Source: Flavobacterium sp. (GTDB lineage Bacteria; Bacteroidota; Bacteroidia; Chitinophagales; Chitinophagaceae). From it: a stretch of DNA of 64,000 bases. Made by a program: the position numbers and the translations under genes. Location: positions 1 through 64,000 of the forward strand of contig JASGCX010000009.1 of the NCBI GenBank assembly GCA_030053925.1, read 5' to 3'. Below, piece by piece: positions 1-8,851 of this stretch; the first letter of the stretch is position 1; each line of letters begins with the position of its first letter. The notes under the pieces were generated by a model. The model saw only the letters and a list, made by a program, of their open reading frames with translations. It ran no database searches and was not told the DNA's origin.

Positions 1-54
1 TTTAAGTGTTTGAAAATACCCTTAAAACGGTCAACTTATTTCAGGCGCTAACAA

Positions 55-232
55 ACGTGAAAGGTGAAAAGTGAGACGTGAAATGTGAAAATGTGAAATG
101 TGAAAACGTGAAAACGGGAAAGGTGAAAAGTGAGATGTGAAACGTGAAAGGTGAGATGTGAAAGGTGAAATGTGAAAAGTGAAAGGCGAGACGTAAAAGA
201 TGAAACTTGAAACTTGAAACTTGAAACTTGAA
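55..232. repeat. Degenerate 7-bp tandem array (RNGTGAA type)
   Basis: About 25 consecutive heptamers such as ACGTGAA, AGGTGAA, AAGTGAG and ATGTGAA, with an occasional extra A. The array ends in four exact ACTTGAA units. It starts almost immediately after the stop of the TonB-type gene, which lies on the minus strand. No gene is visible in bases 1-235. Function unknown. Confidence 0.85.
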
Positions 233-235
233 ATG

Positions 236-1126
236 CTACCCTCTCAACTTAAAATTAAAAACAATCGTTCCTGTTTGTTCATCTTCTGTGCCAACATTCA
301 ATTTTAGTTCTCTTGCTTTGCGCAGTGCAATACTACGAATACTACTGTTGGTGGTGGTAGTGCCTCTTGGATTTACTGTTGCAGAAGTTACATTACCGCT
401 TTTATCAACCACAATATCTACGGCTACTTTTGCAGGTTCGTTAAATTCGTCTTCAAAGCTTGGTAGCTTAAAAAAACGTCTGCCAGCAAGGCCACTTCTA
501 ATGGTTACACCACTATTGCCGGTGCCTCCATTACCTGTATAACTATCACTATTGGTATTGCCATTTGGCTTGCCCTGATCACCAGTACCACCTGCAATAC
601 CTTCATTTTTTACTCCATTGTAAGTATCGCCATTATTGCCGCCTGTACCACTACCGCCAGAATATTTACCCATTTGTGCACGTGGTTTTGGTGCAGGTGG
701 TGTTGGTGGTACTTCGGCTTTTGGCTTTTTTGCAACTACTGGTGGGTTGTTGTTGGGCTTTGGTTTTACGTTGGTTTTTGTAGGTTTATTAACGGTTGCA
801 GCATCATCGGTTTCGTTCTCGTCTGTGGCAATATTTTGCGGTTGTTGTGCGGCTGGTTTTGCAGCAGGTGGGGTGTTAGCAACTGCTTCTTCAACTTTAG
901 AAGGTTCGCCAGGTGTTTGTGGTGCAATATCACCAATACCTGTTTCGCTGTTGCCTAAGTTTACTTCAATACCTTCTTCTTGTACGGGCGGTGGAATATT
1001 GGGTAACGACCATTGTACAAAAAAGAAAATGATAAACAATAAGCTGCATATCAATAGCGTAATGCCTGAAGCTTTTAGGTTCTTATTTCTTTCAAAATCT
1101 ACTTGCATGTGGGCATAGTTGTTCAT
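236..1126 (-). CDS. TonB-family energy transducer
   Basis: This 296-aa protein is anchored in the inner membrane and is predicted to pass proton-motive force from ExbB/ExbD to outer-membrane TonB-dependent receptors. A short cytoplasmic N-terminus is followed by one membrane segment at about residues 21-39. Next come a Pro/Lys/Ala-rich periplasmic linker (about 43-150, with PPTPPAPKPR), a Gly/Asn-rich low-complexity stretch (about 152-210), and a TonB_C-like domain (about 215-296) with the typical VDIVVDKSGNVTSATV strand pattern. In Bacteroidota such genes commonly follow exbB/exbD. Here the upstream neighbour is a glycosyltransferase, so the partner genes lie elsewhere. The Gly/Asn-rich linker is unusually repetitive. 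A second in-frame ATG six codons downstream is an alternative start. Confidence 0.85.
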   Translation of the reverse strand: MNNYAHMQVDFERNKNLKASGITLLICSLLFIIFFFVQWSLPNIPPPVQEEGIEVNLGNSETGIGDIAPQTPGEPSKVEEAVANTPPAAKPAAQQPQNIATDENETDDAATVNKPTKTNVKPKPNNNPPVVAKKPKAEVPPTPPAPKPRAQMGKYSGGSGTGGNNGDTYNGVKNEGIAGGTGDQGKPNGNTNSDSYTGNGGTGNSGVTIRSGLAGRRFFKLPSFEDEFNEPAKVAVDIVVDKSGNVTSATVNPRGTTTTNSSIRSIALRKARELKLNVGTEDEQTGTIVFNFKLRG

Positions 1127-1250
1127 ACAAACTTACACTTCTGTTGATGGATTATTTAGAATGTTGAAAATTACGCTCTTCAGCCTTATGTTGTAAACGG
1201 ATTGATGTAAAGTATGGTTAAAATGTAGCGATGATTTTATGATAGTACTA

Positions 1251-2375
1251 TTACTGTGTTAATTGATGGTACAAATTTGAGTAGGCTTTTACAGTATAAT
1301 TAATGTCATGTTTAAAACTCCATTCTTTACCAAAGGCTTGTAATAACTTGTATTGTGTATCATTTTGTAACAAGGCTAATACTTTATTTGCTAGGGCTTT
1401 TGCGTTTTTAATTTCTACAGCCAATGTTGCTTTATCTTCTAGGTCGGCCAATAAACCAACCCTTGTACCGCAAACAACGCAACCATTTGCCATTGCTTCA
1501 TTTACTACCAACGCTTGTGATTCTGATAAAGAAGTGAGTAAAAAAATGTGTGCTTGCTGATAGAATGTTTGCAATTCATTGAACGTAAGCATACCATGAA
1601 AAACAACTTTTTCGCTTAATCCTAAATCTTTAGAAAGTAGCTGTATTTGCCCATGTAAAGTATCAAAGCCTGCTATGTGCAAAACGCAATCAATTTGCGA
1701 TGAGAGTATTTTAAAAGCATGCAAAAGTGTTGTTTGGTCTTTTACTAAATTAAGATTGGCGGCATGAAAAAACTGATAGGGTGGTATTAGCAATTTTGTA
1801 ACGTTTATAGATATTTCACACGTATTTACACCACCATAAATGATGGTCAATTGATTGTATGGCAAGCCACTTTCTTTAATTTTTTCAAGATGGTAATTTG
1901 ATTGTGCCACCAAGCAATCGCTATGCTTAGTTACCTGCTTAAGTAGCCAGCACATTTGTTTTGAAGCCAATAATCCATAGCTAATTTCTGGTAAATTTAC
2001 CACTTCTGCACCTTTAAAAGTAGTAACAACCGGCTTGCCCGTTAACTTACCCATAATAGCTGCAAGTACCCCACCTGGAAAACCCCAATAAGCTTGAAAC
2101 AAGCTAAAGGGCTTACTAATATGCGTTTTGAGAAGTATTAGAAGTAGTAAAAAAAGTTTCAAGTACAAGTTGGTACTGTCTTTTACTGGCAATGTTTTTA
2201 CCGTATAATTTGGCGGTATAAAGCCTTTATTCAATTGCGTTAATGAGAAAACAGTTACGTCAAATTCATTAGCTAATTTAGCTACCAATTGCATCATTAC
2301 AGGTATGCCTTGCCCTCGATGGCCACCACCAATACCACCGTGTGTAATTATGGCAATGCGTTTTCTGTTACTCAT
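1251..2375 (-). CDS. Glycosyltransferase, GT4-like (GT-B fold)
   Basis: This 374-aa protein probably transfers a sugar from a nucleotide-sugar donor during surface glycan synthesis in the cytoplasm. The N-terminal Rossmann part has the glycine-rich acceptor loop GGIGGGHRGQG at about residues 13-23. The C-terminal donor half has the E-x7-E element (ESQALVVNE) near residue 290, typical of retaining GT4 enzymes. Length is normal for the family. Its ATG overlaps the stop of the upstream glycosyltransferase by four bases (ATGA), so the two are translationally coupled. Substrate cannot be read from sequence. Confidence 0.85.
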   Translation of the reverse strand: MSNRKRIAIITHGGIGGGHRGQGIPVMMQLVAKLANEFDVTVFSLTQLNKGFIPPNYTVKTLPVKDSTNLYLKLFLLLLILLKTHISKPFSLFQAYWGFPGGVLAAIMGKLTGKPVVTTFKGAEVVNLPEISYGLLASKQMCWLLKQVTKHSDCLVAQSNYHLEKIKESGLPYNQLTIIYGGVNTCEISINVTKLLIPPYQFFHAANLNLVKDQTTLLHAFKILSSQIDCVLHIAGFDTLHGQIQLLSKDLGLSEKVVFHGMLTFNELQTFYQQAHIFLLTSLSESQALVVNEAMANGCVVCGTRVGLLADLEDKATLAVEIKNAKALANKVLALLQNDTQYKLLQAFGKEWSFKHDINYTVKAYSNLYHQLTQ

Positions 2376-3472
2376 ACTAATTGGGCTAAAGCTGCTTCAA
2401 TATTATTGGCAATGCTACTTGGGCTCAAGTGCCGTTTGTATTGTTGTAATGTCTTGCTACTTTCTTCTTCAATTGCTACACTTACTGATGCTACTAATGC
2501 TTCAAACAAGGCATTTTTATTACCTACATTATACAACAAACCACAGTTATTACCTAGCATCTCGGCAAGTGTAGGTATATTGGTAACAATAGGTACACAA
2601 CCGCAAGACATGGCTTCCGACAATGTGAAACTAGTGCCTTCATGTAAAGAACTTGAGATGTAAAAATCTGCACTAGAATACCAATTGTACAAATCCTGAT
2701 GAGCTATTTTACCAACCAAAATAATATTGTTACAACGAGATTCATTTTGCCCCAAATAACTTGCAACTTCTTCTATTAAATTACTACTGTAAAATAGCAT
2801 GTATAACCTAGCTGTTGGTTGTACTTTTAAAAAACTAGCAAATGCTTGTATTGCTTGTAGTGGTTGCTTTTTAGCATCTAATCTCCCAACCCAAATGTAA
2901 GTAGGATAGCCATTTACCTTAGTAAATAATCTCGCATTTACCCTATCAATTTGTTGAATAGTAGATGCCCCTTCATAAATTGTGAAAATAGGTTTTGCAC
3001 TATCAATATTACCTTCTGCTTGCCATATTTTGCCAGTTTTTTTTGATGGAAAAAAGTAGGCATCTACAAAAAATGAAGCAATTTTTTGCACCATCTTTTT
3101 TATGCCTTTAAATGGAAGTTCGGCATGATGTTGTACAACAATAGTAACGCTTTTGCCAACTACTAATTTTAATAAAATGGTTTGTATTGGAAATACTGTA
3201 CCATGAATAATAATTACATCTGCCTGTAACTTTTTTACAAAATGGCTTAAGCGAAAGGGTAGAAGTGTTGTTTTCTTATAGAAGTTTACAAATCGATAAT
3301 CAACCGAGTGCCTTTTAATTTCGTCATTGTAATTTATCTGCTGCACAGAAATTACAGTATGCTTTTTGGCTAGTTCTTCTAGCACAACATTTACAGGTTG
3401 CATTTTAGCCAACCAATCTTCTGGCTTATCGTATTTTTTTGAGCAGAAATAATTTAAGTACACTATTCTCAT
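2372..3472 (-). CDS. Glycosyltransferase, GT4-like (GT-B fold)
   Basis: This 366-aa glycosyltransferase is the first gene of a two-gene minus-strand operon. The C-terminal half contains YIWVGRLDAKKQPLQAIQAF, the usual start of the donor-binding domain, and HEGTSFTLSEAMSCG, the E-x7-E donor-site motif. No signal peptide or membrane segment is obvious. It is divergent from the nucleotidyltransferase and radical SAM operon at 3609-8243, and the 136-bp AT-rich gap between them probably holds both promoters. The shared location suggests one pathway, but acceptor and sugar are unknown. Confidence 0.85.
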   Translation of the reverse strand: MRIVYLNYFCSKKYDKPEDWLAKMQPVNVVLEELAKKHTVISVQQINYNDEIKRHSVDYRFVNFYKKTTLLPFRLSHFVKKLQADVIIIHGTVFPIQTILLKLVVGKSVTIVVQHHAELPFKGIKKMVQKIASFFVDAYFFPSKKTGKIWQAEGNIDSAKPIFTIYEGASTIQQIDRVNARLFTKVNGYPTYIWVGRLDAKKQPLQAIQAFASFLKVQPTARLYMLFYSSNLIEEVASYLGQNESRCNNIILVGKIAHQDLYNWYSSADFYISSSLHEGTSFTLSEAMSCGCVPIVTNIPTLAEMLGNNCGLLYNVGNKNALFEALVASVSVAIEEESSKTLQQYKRHLSPSSIANNIEAALAQLV

Positions 3473-3608
3473 AAGCGTTAAGCCTTGTATTTATATAGTT
3501 CAACTATTAAAAAAGGTTGCTTTTTTTTATTTAAAATTTAAAAAGTATTGGCAACCATTGCTTATTCAATTACGATTAACTAGTTGAATAACAATAAAAA
3601 AGTTAAGT

Positions 3609-4547
3609 ATGTCGTTAGCTGTTGCATATCTCAAATCGAGACCTTTAGTATCGGCTGATGCAGCAATAGCACTAAAGGTGCTTATTTATTCTGATATTTT
3701 TAGTTATCCTTTAACGCTTACTGAAATTTTTGAACGCAGCGATATTGATGCTATTGAATCTTTAAAGCCTGCACTTTGCGAGCTTGTGAGGGGTGGTTAT
3801 GTTTATTTTATCAATGGTTTTTATTTGCTGCGCAACGATAAAAATTTGGTAGAGCAACGTTTAATAGCCAATAAAAAAGCAAAGAAATATTTACGTATTG
3901 CCAAATGGGTTACTGCGCTTATCAAGCATTTTCCTTTTGTTAGAGGTGTTATGTTATCTGGTTCTATTTCTAAAAACTATATCGACAAGCAATCTGATAT
4001 TGATTATTTCATCATTACAGCACCTAATCGTTTATGGGTTTGTAGATTGTTTTTCATTATTTGCCAAAAGCTTTTATTCTTCAATCGTTGTAAGTTTTTT
4101 TGCTACAACTACATGATAGATGAGCAGCATCTTGCTATTCAACATCGCACTTATTATTCGGCCATAGAAATTGTAACCTTAATACCAACTTACAATGGTA
4201 AAATCTACCGAATATTTCAGCGTTACAACGATTGGACGAAGCAATATTTCCCTAACGCAAACCAACATACTACGCAGTACGTACCTTATACGCAAAGCAT
4301 TTTGCAGCAAACATTTGAAGCACTCTTTAATAATAAATTTGGTGAGTGGGCCGATAAAAAATTGATGTTGTTAACACAAAAAAACTGGCGCAAAAAAATG
4401 GCTAAAAGTAAGTTTACAAATGCTAATGAACTTGAACTGAAACGCTTTACAGCAAAGGCGCACACGCAAAACCATTATGGTTCTATTATGTCGCTTTTTA
4501 CCAGTCGTATGCAGCAATATGAAAGTCTTTTAAATATCAAGTTTTAA
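3609..4547 (+). CDS. Nucleotidyltransferase-domain protein with N-terminal winged-helix-like region
   Basis: This 312-aa protein has a minimal polymerase-beta-type nucleotidyltransferase signature: GS at residues 118-119, followed by SDIDYF with Asp130 and Asp132 as candidate metal ligands. Residues 15-90 resemble a winged-helix module. The C-terminal third is helical and basic. Members of this fold attach NMP groups to proteins, RNA or small molecules; nothing here identifies the target. It is first in a + strand operon with two radical SAM proteins and a methyltransferase, which suggests a role in the same modification pathway. The start ATG is preceded by an AT-rich leader without a clear Shine-Dalgarno sequence. 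Confidence 0.7.
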   Translation: MSLAVAYLKSRPLVSADAAIALKVLIYSDIFSYPLTLTEIFERSDIDAIESLKPALCELVRGGYVYFINGFYLLRNDKNLVEQRLIANKKAKKYLRIAKWVTALIKHFPFVRGVMLSGSISKNYIDKQSDIDYFIITAPNRLWVCRLFFIICQKLLFFNRCKFFCYNYMIDEQHLAIQHRTYYSAIEIVTLIPTYNGKIYRIFQRYNDWTKQYFPNANQHTTQYVPYTQSILQQTFEALFNNKFGEWADKKLMLLTQKNWRKKMAKSKFTNANELELKRFTAKAHTQNHYGSIMSLFTSRMQQYESLLNIKF

Positions 4548-4588
4548 CTCGCATTTGCAAATTCGTTTCATCAATAAATAATTACACG

Positions 4589-6028
4589 TTGAAGGTACTT
4601 TTTACAAACGCATATTTCTATAGGCTTGATGAAAAACAATGGCAATTACAAAAGCCTTATCCACCATACGGTACTATTGTTGCAGCAGCAGTGGCTCAAA
4701 AAGATGGTCACGATGTAGCACTTTTTGATAGCAGCTTAGAAACTTCACCCAATAATATTCAACCAATTATTGCAGCATCTAAACCTTATTACTTTGTAGT
4801 GTACGATGATAATTTTAATTATCTCAGTAAGATGTGTTTAACCGTTATGCGCAATGCTTGTTTTGAGATGATGGCTCTTGCAAAAGCTGCTGGCTGTAAA
4901 GTATTGGTAAATAGTTCAGATGCTACAGATAATCCGTTTTTGTATTTGCAAGCTGGCGCAGATGTAGTAATGAATGGTGAAGCAGAATTGACTTTGCTAG
5001 AACTTTTGCAAGAAGATACACCAATTGAACAATGCTTAGGCATAAGCTATCTTGTAAATGAACAGTTGGTTACAAACCCTAAAAGGCAAGTACTTACAAA
5101 CCTTGAGTTGCTACCAATGCCAGCCTGGGATTTGATAAATATCTACAGCTATAGAACTATTTGGATGCAGCACCACGGTTACTTTTCACTAAATATTGCA
5201 ACTACAAGAGGCTGCCCTTTTAAGTGTAATTGGTGCGCTAAACCTATTTACGGTAATAGATATAATACCCGTGATGCAGCATCTGTTGTGGCAGAATTAA
5301 ATATGCTGTACGCAGTGCATGATGCACGGCACTATTGGATTTGCGATGATATTTTTGGACTAAAACCCAGTTGGCTTACCGAGTTTAACAAACTTTTAAA
5401 AACAACCAATATTAAGCCCAAACTTAAAATACAATGCAGGGCAGATTTATTGCTGAAAGAAGATACCATTAAAAATTTGCTAGAAGCCGGTTTAGATGAA
5501 GTTTGGATGGGGGCAGAAAGCGGCTCACAAAAAGTGCTTGATGCTATGGATAAAGGCACTACTATTCAGCAGATATACGAAGCAACAACACTTTTAAAAA
5601 AGCACGGTGTAAAGGTTTGCCTGTTTTTGCAATACGGCTACTTAGGTGAAAATGCAAGTGACATTAATTTAACATTGCAAATGCTGAAAGACTTACTACC
5701 ACACGATATTGGCATATCTGTGTCTTATCCTTTGCCTGGTACAGGCTTTTACAACAAGGTAAAAGAGCAACTGAAATACAAACAAAACTGGACCGACTCC
5801 GACGACCTAGCCATGATGTATAAAGGTACCTTTTCGCCAAGTTATTACAAGCACTTATATAGCCACACACATAAAGTATTTCATTTGCAAAAGAGTAAAT
5901 TTAATCTTCAAAATATTGGTAAATTACTACGTAAAAAAGATGTTACACGATTAAAGGCTGCAACCAAATTACCTTACTATTGGTTAGCTGAAAAATGGAG
6001 TTATTTGAAACTTAAATCTTTAGCCTAG
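4589..6028 (+). CDS. B12-binding-type radical SAM protein
   Basis: This 479-aa enzyme is predicted to use a [4Fe-4S] cluster and SAM for radical chemistry. The cluster motif CPFKCNWC gives Cys209, Cys213 and Cys216. Residues 1-140 have the layout of a cobalamin-binding Rossmann domain, as in BchE-like enzymes, but the classical DxHxxG ligand motif is not visible, so real B12 binding is uncertain. The C-terminal part contains the usual DEVWMGAESGSQKVLDAM strand. The start is TTG. Its stop overlaps the GTG of the next gene by one base, so the operon is tightly coupled. It is paralogous to the radical SAM gene at 6840. Confidence 0.85.
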   Translation: MKVLFTNAYFYRLDEKQWQLQKPYPPYGTIVAAAVAQKDGHDVALFDSSLETSPNNIQPIIAASKPYYFVVYDDNFNYLSKMCLTVMRNACFEMMALAKAAGCKVLVNSSDATDNPFLYLQAGADVVMNGEAELTLLELLQEDTPIEQCLGISYLVNEQLVTNPKRQVLTNLELLPMPAWDLINIYSYRTIWMQHHGYFSLNIATTRGCPFKCNWCAKPIYGNRYNTRDAASVVAELNMLYAVHDARHYWICDDIFGLKPSWLTEFNKLLKTTNIKPKLKIQCRADLLLKEDTIKNLLEAGLDEVWMGAESGSQKVLDAMDKGTTIQQIYEATTLLKKHGVKVCLFLQYGYLGENASDINLTLQMLKDLLPHDIGISVSYPLPGTGFYNKVKEQLKYKQNWTDSDDLAMMYKGTFSPSYYKHLYSHTHKVFHLQKSKFNLQNIGKLLRKKDVTRLKAATKLPYYWLAEKWSYLKLKSLA

Positions 6029-6843
6029 TGTCTGTACCATTTGACTATTTAGCTAATAGCTACGACAATAGTTTTACCAACTCGGCCGTTGGTTTAGCAC
6101 AGCGAAAGCAAGTGTGGCAGCATCTTACAGAAATTTTACAAGATAAAACCAATGTGCAAGTGCTAGAATTAAATTGTGGTACTGGTGAAGATGCCAAATG
6201 GCTTGCTCAAAATGGAGCTACGGTTTTAGCAACAGATATTTCAAGTGAAATGATCAAAATTGCCGAAGCTAAAATTGCAAGCAATCATTTACAACAACAA
6301 GTTGTTTGTAAGCAAATGGATATTCGCAACATAGGCTGTTTGAACGGTGAACAAGAAAAATTCGATATTGTTTTTTCAAATTTTGGTGGCTTAAACTGTA
6401 TTGCACCTAACGAGTTTAATACTTTTTTACAAACGCAATTACCCAAACTTTTAAATACAAATGGTAAAGCTATTCTTGTGATAATGCCTCGCTTCTGCTT
6501 GTGGGAAACATTGTACTATACAGTGAAACTGAAATTTAACCACATTTTTAGAAGGCTTACCAAACATAACTTACAGGCATCATTGGGCAACAACAACAGT
6601 ATTGCAACTTGGTATTATTCACCAAAATGGCTACAACAACATTTACCATCAACCTTATACCAAAAGGCATTATTGCCAATTGGTTTTTTTCTGCCACCAT
6701 CTTATGTCAATGGTTTTTTTACAAAACATTTAAGACTTTTAAAAGTACTAGAACAATTAGAAAGTATTGCCAATAAATTACCCATTTTAGCTTTTGCGTC
6801 AGACCATTATTTAATTCATTTGCAAACCAAAGCACAAGCATGA
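6028..6843 (+). CDS. Class I SAM-dependent methyltransferase
   Basis: This 271-aa protein has the Rossmann methyltransferase motif I, ELNCGTGED (about residues 47-55), followed by the acidic strand end ATDIS at about 66-70 and FSNFGGLN at motif IV. The start is GTG, overlapping the TAG of the upstream radical SAM gene. Its stop overlaps the ATG of the downstream radical SAM gene (ATGA). This arrangement strongly implies co-translation. The C-terminal 100 residues are hydrophobic and aromatic, which would fit a lipid-like substrate, but that is inference. Confidence 0.8.
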   Translation: MSVPFDYLANSYDNSFTNSAVGLAQRKQVWQHLTEILQDKTNVQVLELNCGTGEDAKWLAQNGATVLATDISSEMIKIAEAKIASNHLQQQVVCKQMDIRNIGCLNGEQEKFDIVFSNFGGLNCIAPNEFNTFLQTQLPKLLNTNGKAILVIMPRFCLWETLYYTVKLKFNHIFRRLTKHNLQASLGNNNSIATWYYSPKWLQQHLPSTLYQKALLPIGFFLPPSYVNGFFTKHLRLLKVLEQLESIANKLPILAFASDHYLIHLQTKAQA

Positions 6844-8243
6844 TAGTATTAACACACGGCTATTTTTTGCAGGATGATGAGCGAGAAAAAACAATCATGA
6901 AACCTTATCCGCCATTAGGTATCTTGTATCTATCAGCTTTTTTAGATGCCCACATGCTAGCTCACGAAGTGTTCGATACAACATTTTCTTCAAGAGACAT
7001 TTTCGAGAACTATTTACTAGAAAAACAACCAACCATACTAGCCATTTATGTTAACTTGATGACTAAAGTAAATGTGGTAAAAACAATTCAGTTTATTCAA
7101 TCGCAGCCAAGTTTACAGCACACAAAAATTATTCTAGGTGGCCCAGATGTGCGGTACAATAAAGAGCAACTATTAAACCGCGGTGCACATTTTTTAGTGG
7201 TGGGTGAGGGCGAAGAAACCTTTTATGAACTAGTGAATGCATTGTATCAACAGCAAGATTATCTAGCTATACCAGGCATCTCGTTTAAAAATACTGATGG
7301 TACAATTATTATTAATCCCGAAAGAACACTGCGTAAAAATTTAGATGAATTACCTTTTCCTAATAGGCAAAAAATAAACCTTGAAGCTTATTTACAAACT
7401 TGGAAAAAGCACCACGGATTCAGTTCGGTTACGGTAAGTACCATGCGTGGTTGCCCATATAGTTGTCATTGGTGTAGCCGTGGCGTTTATGGCAAAAGCT
7501 ATCGTCGTAGGTCGCCACAAAACGTAATTGACGAAATAAAATTCATTCAGCAACAATACAAGCCAGACAATATTTGGTTTGTAGATGATGTATTTACCGT
7601 AAGCCACAAGTGGCTAGAAGAATTTACACAATTGGTAGAATTACAAAACATAAAAGTGAATTACGAATGTATTACTAGAGCAGATAGATTGAATGAAGAC
7701 GTGATTCAATTATTAAAACAATCGGGCTGTTTTAGGGTATGGATTGGTGCAGAAAGCGGTAGCCAAAAAATCATTGATTTAATGGATAGAAGGGTAGATG
7801 TGATGGTGGTTCAACGCATGATTAATGCGGCTCAAAAAGCAGGTATTCAGGCAGGTACATTTATTATGTTAGGCTATCCATCAGAAACAGAAGATGATAT
7901 AAAAGCAACACTGCAACATTTAAAAAAATCAAACCCACATTGGTTTACCATTACGGTTACATATCCTATTCGTGGTACCGAATTGTTTGAAGAAGTTGAA
8001 GCCGTTAGCAATGCCAATGATATTAATTGGGCTGAAAATACCGACCGTGATATTGATTTTAAAAGAACCTACAACAAACGCTATTATCATTTTGCCGTAA
8101 AATGGATTGTGCATGAAATGGCATTTTTTCAGCGCAAGCAAAAACAATTGAACTATATAACTGCTGCCAAAGCCAAATTACAAGCCATAACTGCAAGGGC
8201 TGGCATGATGCTAGAGAAAAGACGCACATTGCTTGCATCATAA
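6840..8243 (+). CDS. B12-binding-type radical SAM protein
   Basis: This 467-aa paralogue of the 4589 gene has its cluster motif CPYSCHWC at Cys205, Cys209 and Cys212. Residues 1-140 form a cobalamin-binding-like domain that also lacks an obvious DxHxxG. The motifs VWIGAESGSQKIIDLMDRR and FIMLGYPSETEDD are typical of the BchE/elongator-like radical SAM barrel. The last 60 residues are basic. It is the final gene of the coupled operon. Two different B12-type radical SAM enzymes flanking a methyltransferase suggest successive methylation or rearrangement of one substrate. Confidence 0.85.
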   Translation: MIVLTHGYFLQDDEREKTIMKPYPPLGILYLSAFLDAHMLAHEVFDTTFSSRDIFENYLLEKQPTILAIYVNLMTKVNVVKTIQFIQSQPSLQHTKIILGGPDVRYNKEQLLNRGAHFLVVGEGEETFYELVNALYQQQDYLAIPGISFKNTDGTIIINPERTLRKNLDELPFPNRQKINLEAYLQTWKKHHGFSSVTVSTMRGCPYSCHWCSRGVYGKSYRRRSPQNVIDEIKFIQQQYKPDNIWFVDDVFTVSHKWLEEFTQLVELQNIKVNYECITRADRLNEDVIQLLKQSGCFRVWIGAESGSQKIIDLMDRRVDVMVVQRMINAAQKAGIQAGTFIMLGYPSETEDDIKATLQHLKKSNPHWFTITVTYPIRGTELFEEVEAVSNANDINWAENTDRDIDFKRTYNKRYYHFAVKWIVHEMAFFQRKQKQLNYITAAKAKLQAITARAGMMLEKRRTLLAS

Positions 8244-8279
8244 TATTATTCATCTTTGTCACTTCAAATTTTCTTAGTT

Positions 8280-8765
8280 ATGGCAATATTAATACTGGTT
8301 ACAGGTGGCACTTTCGATAAAGAATACAATGAATTAACAGGCGAATTATTCTTTAAAAATACACACTTGCAAGAGATGCTAAAATTGGGTAGAAACCTTG
8401 CAGATGTTAGATCGCACACTTTAATGATGGCCGATAGTTTGCAATTAACCGAAGCCGATAGACAAACCATTGTACACTATTGCAAAACTGCCAAAGAAAC
8501 CGAAATTATTATTACACATGGTACAGATACAATGGTAGAAACCGCAAAAAAATTAGCTGCGCAAATAACCAATAAAACCATTGTATTAACTGGCGCTATG
8601 ATACCTTATAAATTTGGTAGCTCAGATGGGTTGTTCAATTTAGGTAGCGCTTTGGCATTTGTACAAACCTTGCCCAAAGGTGTGTATGTTGCTATGAATG
8701 GTTGCTATTTTGAGGCAAACAATGTACGTAAAAATAGGCAGGATGGCATTTTTGAAGCCTTGTAA
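8280..8765 (+). CDS. Short asparaginase-like (N-terminal domain only) protein
   Basis: This 161-aa protein carries the hallmarks of the N-terminal asparaginase/glutaminase domain: TGGTF at residues 8-12, HGTDTM at 80-85 and TGAMIPYKFGSSD at 104-116. Full-length L-asparaginases are about 330 aa, so the C-terminal domain that helps complete the active site is absent. Similar short versions exist as stand-alone proteins in Bacteroidota (from memory). I chose the ATG at 8280 because the upstream TTG adds a stretch before the first beta strand. Whether it hydrolyses asparagine is uncertain. Confidence 0.75.
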   Translation: MAILILVTGGTFDKEYNELTGELFFKNTHLQEMLKLGRNLADVRSHTLMMADSLQLTEADRQTIVHYCKTAKETEIIITHGTDTMVETAKKLAAQITNKTIVLTGAMIPYKFGSSDGLFNLGSALAFVQTLPKGVYVAMNGCYFEANNVRKNRQDGIFEAL

Positions 8766-8851
8766 ACAAAAGGTATAAAGCTTTAAGCATTTGCAATATT
8801 TGTTTCATATATTCGCTTGGCATAAAAAAACTCAAAAAAGCATTATTTTTT

